Shown: in pieces, positions 18,207 through 26,969 of the stretch | Position numbering within the stretch: position 1 is the stretch's first letter | How the letters are laid out: each line of letters starts with the position of its first letter | Assembly: GCA_965213885.1 (NCBI GenBank) | Contig: OZ243919.1 | Location: forward strand, 1,054,001-1,118,000 | Reading direction: 5' to 3' | Source of the DNA: VYFG01 sp965213885 | GTDB taxonomy: Bacteria > Pseudomonadota > Gammaproteobacteria > Arenicellales > Poriferihabitantaceae | Length of the DNA stretch: 64,000 nt | Notes under the pieces: generated by a model | Seen by the model: only the letters and a program-made list of their open reading frames with translations | What the model was told of the DNA's origin: nothing | Databases searched by the model: none | Made by a program: the position numbers and the translations under genes

Positions 18207-19394
18207 ATGGCCATTTTTCCAGGTATCCGGGAATTCAGGGAGTCCATCGGCGCCCAGCCCGAAAGCCGGCCGGAGATTCCCGACACCTACAATCATCCCC
18301 CGGGGGATGATCACCGGTTCATGGCACGGGCGCTTGAGCTGGCTGCGAAGGGGACTTGCACTACCCATCCCAACCCGCGGGTAGGCTGTGTGATCACCCG
18401 GAACGGCGTCGTAGTGGGGGAGGGCTGGCACCGGTTTGCCGGAGAACCCCATGCGGAGGTCAATGCGCTGCGTCAGGCGGGAAGGCATGCCCAGGGCGGA
18501 ACGCTGTATGCCAACCTGGAGCCCTGCTGCTTTCATGGCCGGACCCCGCCATGCACGGATGCCATCATCAAGGCGGGAATCAGCCGGGTTGTCTGTGCCA
18601 TGGAGGACCCGAATCCGCGGGTGAACCGCGCCGGCATAGCAGTCCTCCGGAAGACCGGCATCAACGTGGATGTGGGCACCAACCGGCAGCATGCGCTCCG
18701 ACTGAATCGCGGTTTTATCCGCAGGGTCACCCAAGGAGTGCCCTGGGTCACGCTGAAGATCGCCGCGAGTCTTGACGGCAAGACAGCCATGGCCGACGGG
18801 GAAAGCCAGTGGATCACTTCGGAATCCGCGCGCCGGGATGCGCACCGGCTGCGGGCGGCCAGCGCGGCCGTCGTCACGGGCATCGGCACCGTTCTGAGGG
18901 ACAACCCCAGGATGACCGCCCGCCTGCCCGGCGTCCGGCGTCAGCCCCTGCGGGTCGTTCTTGACAGCCGCCTGAGCACACCGGTGGATGCCGCCATCCT
19001 GGCGGAGCCGGGCAATGTACTGATCATGACGGATCCGGAGATCGTGGCTGACGCGGATCTTTATCCCCAGAAGAACGTGGAAGTGGTTGGCTGCGCCATG
19101 CAGGGAGGCGGCATCGATCCGCAGGCGGTGCTTTCGGAACTGGGGCGACGTGAAGTCAACGAGGTGATGCTGGAAGCGGGCTCGAGACTGAGCGGCGCCA
19201 TGCTGGCCAGGGGGCTGGTGGATGAACTGGTCGTTTACATGGCGCCGGATCTGCTTGGCGGTGACGCCCATGAAATGTTCCTGATACCCGGAATCGAAAC
19301 TCTGGCGGACAAAAGGCGTCTGTCGTTTCGGGATATACGCACGGTCGGCCGGGATCTGCGCCTGACCCTGGACATCGGATCCCGGGAAGACTGA
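18207..19394 (+). CDS. ribD: RibD, bifunctional pyrimidine deaminase/reductase of riboflavin synthesis
   Basis: 395 residues from ATG 18207. The N-terminal deaminase domain has zinc ligands in HAEVNAL and LEPCCFHGRTPPC. The C-terminal NADPH reductase domain starts near TLKIAASLDGKTAMADG. It catalyses the second and third steps from the GTP-derived pyrimidine. The first 38 residues (up to DDHRFMARALELA) are not typical of RibD and include a proline-rich stretch. The true start may be nearer 18300-18321, but no good ATG/GTG with a ribosome site is found other than the internal Met at 18321. Confidence 0.93.
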   Translation: MAIFPGIREFRESIGAQPESRPEIPDTYNHPPGDDHRFMARALELAAKGTCTTHPNPRVGCVITRNGVVVGEGWHRFAGEPHAEVNALRQAGRHAQGGTLYANLEPCCFHGRTPPCTDAIIKAGISRVVCAMEDPNPRVNRAGIAVLRKTGINVDVGTNRQHALRLNRGFIRRVTQGVPWVTLKIAASLDGKTAMADGESQWITSESARRDAHRLRAASAAVVTGIGTVLRDNPRMTARLPGVRRQPLRVVLDSRLSTPVDAAILAEPGNVLIMTDPEIVADADLYPQKNVEVVGCAMQGGGIDPQAVLSELGRREVNEVMLEAGSRLSGAMLARGLVDELVVYMAPDLLGGDAHEMFLIPGIETLADKRRLSFRDIRTVGRDLRLTLDIGSRED

Positions 19395-19398
19395 CGAC

Positions 19399-20022
19399 AT
19401 GTTTACCGGTATCATCGAAGCGACGGGGCGAATCTCCGCCATCAATCCGGTACCGGACGGTCTGACACTGTATGTGGATCTCGGGAATCTAGAGGCGGAG
19501 GTCATCCGTGCCGGTGACAGCATCGCGGTGAATGGCGTATGCCTTACCGTGACACGCATTGATGGCGGCATTAGCCGCTTCGATGTTTCCAGGGAAACCA
19601 TGGACAGGTGCCTGGTGGGCGACTGGAAAGTCGGCGACGGGATGAACCTTGAATCCGCGCTCACCCTCTCAAAACCTCTCGGCGGTCACCTGGTTTCGGG
19701 GCATGTGGATGGAACCGGCGTACTGGATGCTGTTGTTCCCGGTGGGGAATCCACCTGGATGCGAATCCGGGTATCCCGTAATCTGGGACGTTTCGTGGCG
19801 ATCAAGGGGTCCGTGGCGGTGAACGGGGTCAGCCTGACCTCCAACCGGGTGACGGATGACGGTGAAGAGACGATGTTCGAACTGACCCTGGTCCCCCATA
19901 CCCTGTCGATGACGACCCTGGGAGGCCTTGCTGCAGGGGACGGGGTGCATATCGAGGTGGACCTTTTGGCAAGATACCTGCAGCGCCTGCTGCAGACCGA
20001 ACAATCGGTCGAGGAAAACTGA
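19399..20022 (+). CDS. ribE: Riboflavin synthase, alpha chain
   Basis: 207 residues with the invariant N-terminus MFTGIIEATGRI and two lumazine-binding barrels (SIAVNGVCLTV in the first, GSVAVNGVSLT in the second). It dismutates two 6,7-dimethyl-8-ribityllumazines into riboflavin and the pyrimidine precursor. It starts four bases after ribD and ends three bases before the ribB-type gene. The gene is called ribC in E. coli and ribE in many other genomes. Confidence 0.96.
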   Translation: MFTGIIEATGRISAINPVPDGLTLYVDLGNLEAEVIRAGDSIAVNGVCLTVTRIDGGISRFDVSRETMDRCLVGDWKVGDGMNLESALTLSKPLGGHLVSGHVDGTGVLDAVVPGGESTWMRIRVSRNLGRFVAIKGSVAVNGVSLTSNRVTDDGEETMFELTLVPHTLSMTTLGGLAAGDGVHIEVDLLARYLQRLLQTEQSVEEN

Positions 20023-20025
20023 ACA

Positions 20026-21195
20026 ATGGAATCGCTCAAGGTCAACCACATCGAAGAGGTGCTCGCCGACTACCGCCAGGGAAAGATGGTGATCCTGGTG
20101 GATGAGGCGGACAGGGAGAACGAAGGTGACCTCCTGATGGCGGCGGAGTGCGTCACGGCCGACCACATCAACTTCATGGCCTCCCACGCCAGGGGCCTGA
20201 TTTGCCTGACGCTCACCGAGGAACGCTGCCGGCAGCTGGACCTGGAATTGATGGTCAGCCGCAACAATGCCCGGTTTTCGACCAACTTCACGGTGTCTAT
20301 TGAGGCGGCGGAAGGGGTTACCACCGGAATTTCTGTCCAGGACAGGGCGATTACGGTGCGTGCGGCGGTCAAACGGAACGCACGTCCGGAGGACCTGGTC
20401 ACGCCTGGACATATCTTTCCCATCAAGGCGCAGCCCGGCGGGGTGCTCACACGCGCGGGCCACACCGAAGCAGGGGTGGACCTGGCGCGCCTGTGCGGCT
20501 TCGAACCCGCCAGCGTGATCTGTGAAATCCTGCGGGATGACGGCACCATGGCACGGCTGCCGGACCTGGTCGCCTTCGCCCGCCAGCACGGTCTCAGGAT
20601 CGGAACCATCGCCGATCTCATCAAATTCCGCCTCCGGAGCGATCCCACACTGGTGCGCGTCGAATCCCATTCACTGGATCTGGAGCAGGGCAGGTTCGAG
20701 GCCATGATCTACCATGATGTTGCCGAGGGAGGCACCCATCTTGCCCTGACCCATGGTGACATCGACCCGACAAAGCCGGTCCCGGCAAGGATCCAGGTCC
20801 ATCGGGGGTTGCTGGACACGATCCTGGAGGCCGGTGCGCCGGAAAGTTGGAGCATTCGGTCCGCGCTGGAGGCCATCGTGGAACATGGTGCCGGAGTCCT
20901 GATCCTGCTGGCGTACAACGAAAGCGCGGGTGAACTGTCGTCGCGCATTCATGTGCGGATGAATCGGGAGCGACGGAGCACACCCCGGGATGGTGCCGAT
21001 GATCACCGGCACCATCCGGGAGATCTGCGAATGGTGGGCGCCGGCAGCCAGATTCTCGCGGATCTTGGCCTTCACAAGGTGCTGTCCCTCGGCAGGGAAT
21101 GGCGTACATTCGGCTTGTCCGGCTTCGGCCTTGAGGTTGTAGAATACCTTCCCGACCGTCGGGCTCTCGAAACCTGGAAACATACTCATGCGTGA
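20026..21195 (+). CDS. ribB: 3,4-dihydroxy-2-butanone-4-phosphate synthase with degenerate GTP cyclohydrolase II domain
   Basis: 389 residues. The N-terminal half is a complete RibB domain: DEADRENEGDL for metal and substrate binding, HTEAGVDLARL, and FEPASVICEIL. It makes the four-carbon unit for lumazine. The C-terminal half has the RibA fold pattern (ALTHGDI at the start, MVGAGSQILADLGLHKV later). It lacks the zinc-binding cysteine cluster found in active GTP cyclohydrolase II; residues around RIQVHRGLLDTI contain none. This is the RibBX arrangement, so a separate ribA is expected elsewhere. Confidence 0.92.
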   Translation: MESLKVNHIEEVLADYRQGKMVILVDEADRENEGDLLMAAECVTADHINFMASHARGLICLTLTEERCRQLDLELMVSRNNARFSTNFTVSIEAAEGVTTGISVQDRAITVRAAVKRNARPEDLVTPGHIFPIKAQPGGVLTRAGHTEAGVDLARLCGFEPASVICEILRDDGTMARLPDLVAFARQHGLRIGTIADLIKFRLRSDPTLVRVESHSLDLEQGRFEAMIYHDVAEGGTHLALTHGDIDPTKPVPARIQVHRGLLDTILEAGAPESWSIRSALEAIVEHGAGVLILLAYNESAGELSSRIHVRMNRERRSTPRDGADDHRHHPGDLRMVGAGSQILADLGLHKVLSLGREWRTFGLSGFGLEVVEYLPDRRALETWKHTHA

Positions 21196-21655
21196 ATTCA
21201 GCGGAGATTTCGTTCAGTGCACGGGCCGTTATGCCATCGTGGCCGGCCGGTTCAACGCGTTCATCACCGAACGGCTTGTGACGGGTGCGCGGGACGCCTT
21301 TGTACGGCATGGCATCGGGGAGGATGATGTCGATCTCGTCTGGGTGCCCGGCGCATTCGAAATACCATTTGCCGTGCGGAAAGTCGTGGACACCGGCAGG
21401 TACCGGGCCGTGGTGGCCCTGGGCGCCGTGATCCGGGGCGCAACGCCGCATTTCGATTATGTCGCCGGAGCCTGTGCCGATGGACTTGCCCGTATCAATT
21501 CCGAAGGCGGAATCCCGGTGGTGCTCGGTGTCCTCACCACGGACACCATCGAGCAGGCAGTGGAAAGGGCGGGCACCAAGTCCGGCAACAAGGGTGCCGA
21601 GGCTGCGTTGACCGCCATGGAAATGGCAAGTCTGGCATCCAGCCTAGGGGATTGA
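21188..21655 (+). CDS. ribH: 6,7-dimethyl-8-ribityllumazine synthase
   Basis: 155 residues, normal length. It contains the substrate-binding GAFEIPFAVRK, the catalytic-His region GAVIRGATPHFDYV, and VLTTDTIEQAVERAG. The enzyme joins the pyrimidine from RibD with the butanone phosphate from RibB and assembles as a pentamer or icosahedral shell. The start overlaps the preceding gene by 8 bases, implying coupled translation. Confidence 0.96.
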   Translation: MREFSGDFVQCTGRYAIVAGRFNAFITERLVTGARDAFVRHGIGEDDVDLVWVPGAFEIPFAVRKVVDTGRYRAVVALGAVIRGATPHFDYVAGACADGLARINSEGGIPVVLGVLTTDTIEQAVERAGTKSGNKGAEAALTAMEMASLASSLGD

Positions 21656-21667
21656 GGCCGGACCGTC

Positions 21668-22078
21668 TTGGCAAGGAGCGGTCGACACCTGGCGCGGCGA
21701 TGCGTGGTCCAGGCCCTGTATCAATGGCAGATCACGGGGCAGGCACCGGACCAGATCATGAAGACCTTTATCGACAATGACAACCTGACCGGAAAGCACA
21801 GGGACTTCTTCCAGGTGCTGATGGATGCAATACCGATGCACATTGACCAGATCGATACCCTGATCGAACCCCACCTCGACCGTGGGGAGGACCGGGTGGA
21901 TCCGGTTGAACAGGCCATCCTGCGCCTTGGCACCTATGAATTGCGTTTCGATCGGTCGGTACCAACCAGCGTGGTGATCGACGAGGCGATCGATCTTGCA
22001 AAGACTTTCGGTTCCGAACATGGTTACCGCTATGTCAACGGGGTGCTGGACAAGGTGGCAAGGGCCGTCCGTGAATAG
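21668..22078 (+). CDS. nusB: Transcription antitermination protein NusB
   Basis: 136 residues, all-helical. It begins RHLARRCVVQALYQWQITG and has the C-terminal motif FGSEHGYRYVNGVLDKVAR. NusB binds boxA RNA with NusE (S10) to prevent early termination in rRNA operons. The start appears to be TTG at 21668, since no ATG fits the N-terminus. Its position after ribH is typical of gammaproteobacteria. Confidence 0.93.
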   Translation: MARSGRHLARRCVVQALYQWQITGQAPDQIMKTFIDNDNLTGKHRDFFQVLMDAIPMHIDQIDTLIEPHLDRGEDRVDPVEQAILRLGTYELRFDRSVPTSVVIDEAIDLAKTFGSEHGYRYVNGVLDKVARAVRE

Positions 22079-22577
22079 GCCCGCGACCCGGGTGGATCTC
22101 TTTTCCGGCGCCATCCCGTTCCTGGGTCTCGGATTCGGAACCGGGCTGATTCCCCGGGCCCCGGGCACGTTCGGGACCCTGGCGGCCGTGCCGCTGGCCG
22201 CCGCCGCGGCGTTGGCTGGACAATGGGTATATCTGCTGATCACGTTGCTGGCGGTTGTCGGGGGCGTGGTGATCTGCGGAGAAACCGCCCGCCTGCTGGG
22301 TGCCCATGATCATGCCGCCATCGTCTGGGATGAGATTGCGGGATTCCTGGTGACCATGCTGTTCGTGCCCATGACCGCTGTCAATGTCATCGTGGGGTTT
22401 GTCCTGTTCAGGCTGTTTGATATCCTGAAACCATGGCCGATTCGACGTATAGACCGACAGGTCAGGGGTGGCCTTGGTATCATCCTGGATGACCTGGTGG
22501 CCGGGCTGTTTGCCGCGCTTGTCCTTTACTTGCTTGTACAGGCCGGGCTGTTCCGGCCGTACGCCGAAACTTCCTGA
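22071..22577 (+). CDS. pgpA: Phosphatidylglycerophosphatase A
   Basis: 168 residues from the GTG at 22071, which overlaps the nusB stop by 8 bases; a longer upstream reading lies inside nusB. Motifs are GFGTGLIPRAPGTFGTL and the metal-binding VWDEIAGFLV, with several membrane helices. It removes the phosphate from phosphatidylglycerophosphate to give phosphatidylglycerol. It closes the nrdR-rib-nusB run. Confidence 0.94.
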   Translation: MNRPATRVDLFSGAIPFLGLGFGTGLIPRAPGTFGTLAAVPLAAAAALAGQWVYLLITLLAVVGGVVICGETARLLGAHDHAAIVWDEIAGFLVTMLFVPMTAVNVIVGFVLFRLFDILKPWPIRRIDRQVRGGLGIILDDLVAGLFAALVLYLLVQAGLFRPYAETS

Positions 22578-22601
22578 AACCCAATTCCGCGAAAGAACAT
22601 T

Positions 22602-23594
22602 ATGACCACATTCAGCGCTTATCGAATCAATCAGACGGAGGAAAAAAAGATTACCGCCGGATACCAGAAAATGACACTGGAGGAATTGACTCCCGGGGAG
22701 GTGGTCATCCGGGTCCGGTGGTCGGACATCAACTTCAAGGATGTCCTGGCGGCCACGGGAAAGGGAAAAATCCTGCGGCGTTATCCCCTGAACGGCGGGA
22801 TTGATCTTGCCGGCGTGGTGGAAAGTTCGGAGGATGAACGCTTCAAGCCTGGTGACGAGGTGCTGGTAGCCGGTTGCGGACTGTCGGAAACCGCTGATGG
22901 GGGGTATGCTGAAATGGCCAGGGTCTGCGCCGACTGCGTGGTCCCATTGCCGGTGGGTCTTTCCATGAAGGAGGCCATGGCGCTTGGCACTGCGGGTTTC
23001 ACCGCCGCCATGGCAGTCATGCGGATGGAGCAGAATGGCCAGACACCGGAACATGGCAAGGTGGTGGTGACCGGCGCCACCGGCGGCGTGGGCAGCATAG
23101 CCATCGATATCCTGGCTTCCCTGGGGTACGAGGTGGTGGCGTTCACCGGCAAAAAGGAACAATATGACTATCTCCGCGTCCTGGGCGCCGGTGAATTCAT
23201 CGACCGGCACGACGTGGAAATGGGCACCCGACCCCTGGAAAGCGCCACCTGGGGCGGGGCCGTCGACAATGCCGGCGGGGAAACCCTGGCCTGGCTGACA
23301 CGCACGGTGAAACCCTGGGGCAATATCGCCAGTATCGGCCTGGTGGATGATATCAGGCTGAATACCACGGTGATGCCATTCATCATTCGGGGCGTCTCCC
23401 TGCTCGGTATCAACTCCATTGAAATGCCCAACCATGTGCGCAACAACCTGTGGGAGCGCCTGGGACAGGATCTGAAGCCTGCGCATCTCGACAGGATCGT
23501 GACCAGGGAGGTTGGTTTTGACGATCTGCCGCAAACCTTTGACAGTTTCCTGGACGGGAGCAATACCGGGCGGACGCTGGTCAGGATCGGATAA
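22602..23594 (+). CDS. YhdH/AcuI-type acryloyl-CoA reductase/quinone oxidoreductase
   Basis: 330 residues, zinc-independent medium-chain dehydrogenase. The N-terminal GroES-like domain (RWSDINFKDVLAATGKGKI) precedes the nucleotide-binding motif VVTGATGGVGSIAIDI and the family-specific RGVSLLGINSIEMP. The YhdH/AcuI group reduces acryloyl-CoA to propionyl-CoA with NADPH. This is noteworthy because a full propionyl-CoA pathway lies some 6 kb downstream. Whether this copy uses acryloyl-CoA cannot be read from the sequence. The gene is separated from pgpA by 24 bases. Confidence 0.88.
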   Translation: MTTFSAYRINQTEEKKITAGYQKMTLEELTPGEVVIRVRWSDINFKDVLAATGKGKILRRYPLNGGIDLAGVVESSEDERFKPGDEVLVAGCGLSETADGGYAEMARVCADCVVPLPVGLSMKEAMALGTAGFTAAMAVMRMEQNGQTPEHGKVVVTGATGGVGSIAIDILASLGYEVVAFTGKKEQYDYLRVLGAGEFIDRHDVEMGTRPLESATWGGAVDNAGGETLAWLTRTVKPWGNIASIGLVDDIRLNTTVMPFIIRGVSLLGINSIEMPNHVRNNLWERLGQDLKPAHLDRIVTREVGFDDLPQTFDSFLDGSNTGRTLVRIG

Positions 23595-23815
23595 ACAGGC
23601 AATTCGATATTCCTGCCGCCAGCATCGTAAGCCGGCAACTCCGGCAGGGATCAGGTCTGCCCATGATACGGGGCATGGGAGTCGAACATGCCGTTACGCC
23701 GGTCACCCGGCCGGAAAACAGCCGCTCCGGAATTGCCGTGGACCGGCGCCGTCCCGGATGCGTGATGACGCTTTCCGCGAATTTCCCCTGCCGGATTCGA
23801 GCATCCTGACCGCCC

Positions 23816-25147
23816 ATGTCCCCTGAGGTGCTTTCGTGGCTCGTCGCCGCCCTGCTGATCTGCAACGCCGGGCTGCTTGTCTGGATCTGGCGTCTGGTAA
23901 GGAACGGGAACGGGCGGCTGGATCGGGAGTTGCTGGAGCCGATGGTGCGGGAGGAATTTCGGGTCGGCCGGGAAGATGCGGACCGGGTGGCCCGGGAGCT
24001 GCGGGCGGAGATCACCCGGACACAGCATGCGAGCACCAAGCAGCTTGGTGTCATGTTGCACCAGATCAGCAAGGCCCAGGGAGAACGGCTCGGAGATATC
24101 GTCCGCGAACTCGAAAGCCTGACGCGGACCAACGAGTCACGCCTCGACAAGTTGCGCGAGTCGGTGGAGCATCGGCTCGATCGTCTACAGAAGAACAATG
24201 AGCTGAAGCTTGATCAGATGCGCAAGACGGTCGATGAACAACTCCAGGGCACACTCGAGAGGCGGCTCGGGGAGTCGTTCAAACTGGTGAGCGAACGGCT
24301 CGAACAGGTGCACAAGGGCCTCGGGGAGATGCAGCAGCTCGCGACCGGGGTCGGGGACTTGAAGCGGGTGCTCACCAACGTCAAGACGAGAGGTACCTGG
24401 GGAGAGGTTCAGCTGGGTGCACTGCTCGAGCAGGTATTGACGCGGCACCAATACCAGTCGAACGTGCAACCGAAGCCCGGCTCGAACGAGATCGTTGAGT
24501 TCGCGATCAAGCTGCCTGGTCCGGATGACGACCCGAAGGGAGTCGTGTGGCTGCCGATCGATGCGAAGTTCCCGCAGGAGCACTACCACCGGCTGCTCGA
24601 TGCCTCGGATTCCAGGGACCCCAGGGCGGTGCAGCGTGCGTCCACCGACCTCGCACGGGCGGTTGAGTCGGCCGCGGCCGACATCCGGGACAAATACCTC
24701 GCGCCGCCGCATACCACGGATTTCGGGATCCTCTTCCTTCCAACCGAGGGGCTGTATGCCGAGGTGGTGAGAGACCCCGGACTTCTGGACAGACTCCAGC
24801 AGCGGCATCGCGTGGTGGTTGCCGGGCCAACCACACTGTCGGCGATCCTGAACAGTCTCCAGATGGGATTTCGCACGCTGGCCATCGAAAAACGTTCGAG
24901 CGAGGTATGGACCGTGCTCTCGGCGGTAAAAACCGAGTTCGGCAAGTTCGGGGACGTGCTCGACAGGGTGAAGAAACAGCTTGATACCGCAACGAGGTCA
25001 ATCGATCAAACCGGGACACGCTCACGCGCCATCGAACGCAGACTTCGTTCGGTCGAGGAACTGCCGTCCGATGGGGACGCGGCCGGGCTGCTCGGGCTTT
25101 CAGCCGGGGAATCGTCCGGTGAATCCGAAGATACTGCGGGGTCCTGA
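23816..25147 (+). CDS. rmuC: DNA recombination protein RmuC
   Basis: 443 residues. An N-terminal membrane anchor (residues about 5-27) is followed by a long charged coiled-coil region (about 60-165) and then the RmuC nuclease-like domain with GTWGEVQLGALLEQVL. That domain continues with the conserved GILFLPTEGLYAEVV, VVVAGPTTLSAILNSLQMG and EKRSSEVW. RmuC limits inversions at short inverted repeats. The last 40 residues are a low-complexity Ser/Gly/Glu tail. It stands alone, with gaps on both sides. Confidence 0.93.
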   Translation: MSPEVLSWLVAALLICNAGLLVWIWRLVRNGNGRLDRELLEPMVREEFRVGREDADRVARELRAEITRTQHASTKQLGVMLHQISKAQGERLGDIVRELESLTRTNESRLDKLRESVEHRLDRLQKNNELKLDQMRKTVDEQLQGTLERRLGESFKLVSERLEQVHKGLGEMQQLATGVGDLKRVLTNVKTRGTWGEVQLGALLEQVLTRHQYQSNVQPKPGSNEIVEFAIKLPGPDDDPKGVVWLPIDAKFPQEHYHRLLDASDSRDPRAVQRASTDLARAVESAAADIRDKYLAPPHTTDFGILFLPTEGLYAEVVRDPGLLDRLQQRHRVVVAGPTTLSAILNSLQMGFRTLAIEKRSSEVWTVLSAVKTEFGKFGDVLDRVKKQLDTATRSIDQTGTRSRAIERRLRSVEELPSDGDAAGLLGLSAGESSGESEDTAGS

Positions 25148-25527
25148 AAGTGAGCCCGTGATCTGGCCGGTGCAATGCAACCGCTTTTCCCTTCGCTGGC
25201 TGAACATAGTGGTCCCGGCTGGCATTGTCGATGAAGGCGGAACGGACTGCGGGCAGGACAGTTCGCGGTCGGGGTCATGGGACATGTGGACCTTGACGAT
25301 CCGGTCCTCGTGCCGGATTTTCACGTCCGTGAACGTCCGGGGCGACTCGATTCCAAACAGGCGGTTGCATCGTTGATCACAAGGCGTTCCGGTGTTGGGG
25401 CTTCCGTCCAGGAACCCGGGCGGGGTTGGGAATCTTCTCTTCAGCCATCATGTCTCAACGACGAAGGGCGTCCCGGGGACCGGAATCCTCCTTCAGATCC
25501 ATGCGGTGCATTGGCATCACGGACAAC
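25148..25527. other. Gene-free gap between convergent genes
   Basis: About 380 bases between rmuC and the flavoenzyme gene, which face each other. Several short open frames show no recognisable protein. A terminator for both genes would be expected, but no hairpin with a T run was found by eye. Confidence 0.4.
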
Positions 25528-26967
25528 TCAATTCCTCCGCCAGCGGTGAAATTTCTCCAGCAGCGCAAGGGCCCATGACGGTGCGTGCGCCCTTTTCCAG
25601 TTGCCGGCGGCGTACTTGTTGGCCTCCATCCAGGTGGGGTAGGCATGAATGGTGCCGAGAATCTTGTTGAGGCCGATGTTCTGCTTCATGGCAAGCACAA
25701 ACTCGGCGATCAGGTCACCGGCGTGGCTGCCGAGTATGGTGACACCGAGAATCCTGTCCTTCCCGGGCACCGTCAGCACCTTGACCACACCCTCTGCGTG
25801 GCCGTCGGCCAGGGCCCGGTCCAGGTGGGACAGTTCGTACCGTGTCACCTCATAGGGAATGTTCTTCTCCCGCGCGTCCTGTTCGTTGAGTCCAACACGG
25901 GCCACTTCGGGATCGGTATAGGTGGCCCAGGGGATGACGCGGTAGTCCACGCGGAACTTGCGTAACGGCCGGAACAGGGCGTTGACGGTGGCATACCAGG
26001 CCTGGTGGGATGCGACATGGGTGAACTGGTAGGGCCCCACGACATCGCCGCAGGCAAAGATGGAGGGATAGCCCGCCTGCAGGTAGTCATTGGTCTCGAT
26101 GGTCTTTTTTTCCGTCAGCGGAATGTTCACGGCATCGAACCCGGAACCGACGGACCGGGGCGCCCGTCCCACCGCCACCAGGATGCGGTCGAAGGGCACC
26201 TCCACGGTTTCCCCGTTCCCTTCGCAGTGGATGACCTGCCGTCCGCCCTCCGAGGTCACTCTCACGGCCCTGTGGCCGGTCAGCAGCCGAATGCCCTCCT
26301 CGGCGAAACGCTCCGCCATGAAGGCTGCGATCTCGCTGTCTTCCCGGATCATGATCTGGGGGAGCATTTCGACGACGGTGACCTCGCTGCCGAAACGGGC
26401 AAAACACTGGGCCAGCTCGCAGCCGATGGGACCGCCGCCCAGGACCACCAGCTTTTCGGGAAGATGCGCCAGTTCCCAGATATTGTCGGAGGTCAGAACC
26501 TCGACCTGATCGAGACCGGGTATCGGCGGCACGAACGGCTGTGCGCCGGTGGCGAGGATGATATTCCGTGTCTTGATCACGCGGCCGCCCACGTCCACTT
26601 CCGTAGGCGAGCGTACCGTGGCGTCACCCTGGATCACCTCAACGCCGAGGCTGGTATAGCGTTCCACGGAATCGTGAGGTTCGATCGCTGCGATCACCGA
26701 GTGCACCCTGGCCATGACCTCGGCAAAATCGTATACCGCTTCGGCCTTGCGGATACCCCAGTGCTTCGCGTTGCGTATCTGGTGAAGCAGCTTGGCTGTG
26801 GCGATGAGCGACTTGGAGGGCACGCAGCCGGTGTTCAGGCAGTCACCGCCCATTTTTCCCCGTTCGACGAGAACCACCCGGGCCTTGACTGCTGCCGCGA
26901 TATAGGCGCTGACCAGTCCGGCGCTGCCGGCGCCGATGACCACCAGGTTGGCATCGTACCTGCCCAT
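25528..26967 (-). CDS. Mercuric-reductase-like FAD pyridine nucleotide-disulfide oxidoreductase
   Basis: 479 residues from ATG 26967; an open frame further upstream is antisense noise over the next gene. The FAD motif is VIGAGSAGL, the redox pair is in GGDCLNTGCVPSKS, the NAD motif is VVLGGGPIGCELAQ and the second FAD motif is FACGDVVG. The C-terminal dimerisation domain has catalytic-type HAYPTWMEA. The vicinal C-terminal cysteines of true MerA are absent, so mercury reduction is unlikely. It is distinct from a pyruvate-complex E3 by context: no lipoyl enzymes are nearby. It starts two bases after the TVP38-type gene ends, so the two are co-translated. Confidence 0.88.
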   Translation of the reverse strand: MGRYDANLVVIGAGSAGLVSAYIAAAVKARVVLVERGKMGGDCLNTGCVPSKSLIATAKLLHQIRNAKHWGIRKAEAVYDFAEVMARVHSVIAAIEPHDSVERYTSLGVEVIQGDATVRSPTEVDVGGRVIKTRNIILATGAQPFVPPIPGLDQVEVLTSDNIWELAHLPEKLVVLGGGPIGCELAQCFARFGSEVTVVEMLPQIMIREDSEIAAFMAERFAEEGIRLLTGHRAVRVTSEGGRQVIHCEGNGETVEVPFDRILVAVGRAPRSVGSGFDAVNIPLTEKKTIETNDYLQAGYPSIFACGDVVGPYQFTHVASHQAWYATVNALFRPLRKFRVDYRVIPWATYTDPEVARVGLNEQDAREKNIPYEVTRYELSHLDRALADGHAEGVVKVLTVPGKDRILGVTILGSHAGDLIAEFVLAMKQNIGLNKILGTIHAYPTWMEANKYAAGNWKRAHAPSWALALLEKFHRWRRN

Positions 26968-26969
26968 GT

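Noticed and set aside
17559..19664. 701-residue minus-strand open frame over nrdR and ribD
   Set aside because: Antisense artefact; the plus-strand genes have complete catalytic motifs.
19980..20026. FMN riboswitch ahead of the ribB-type gene
   Set aside because: Only three bases separate it from ribE; no room and no RFN-element sequence.
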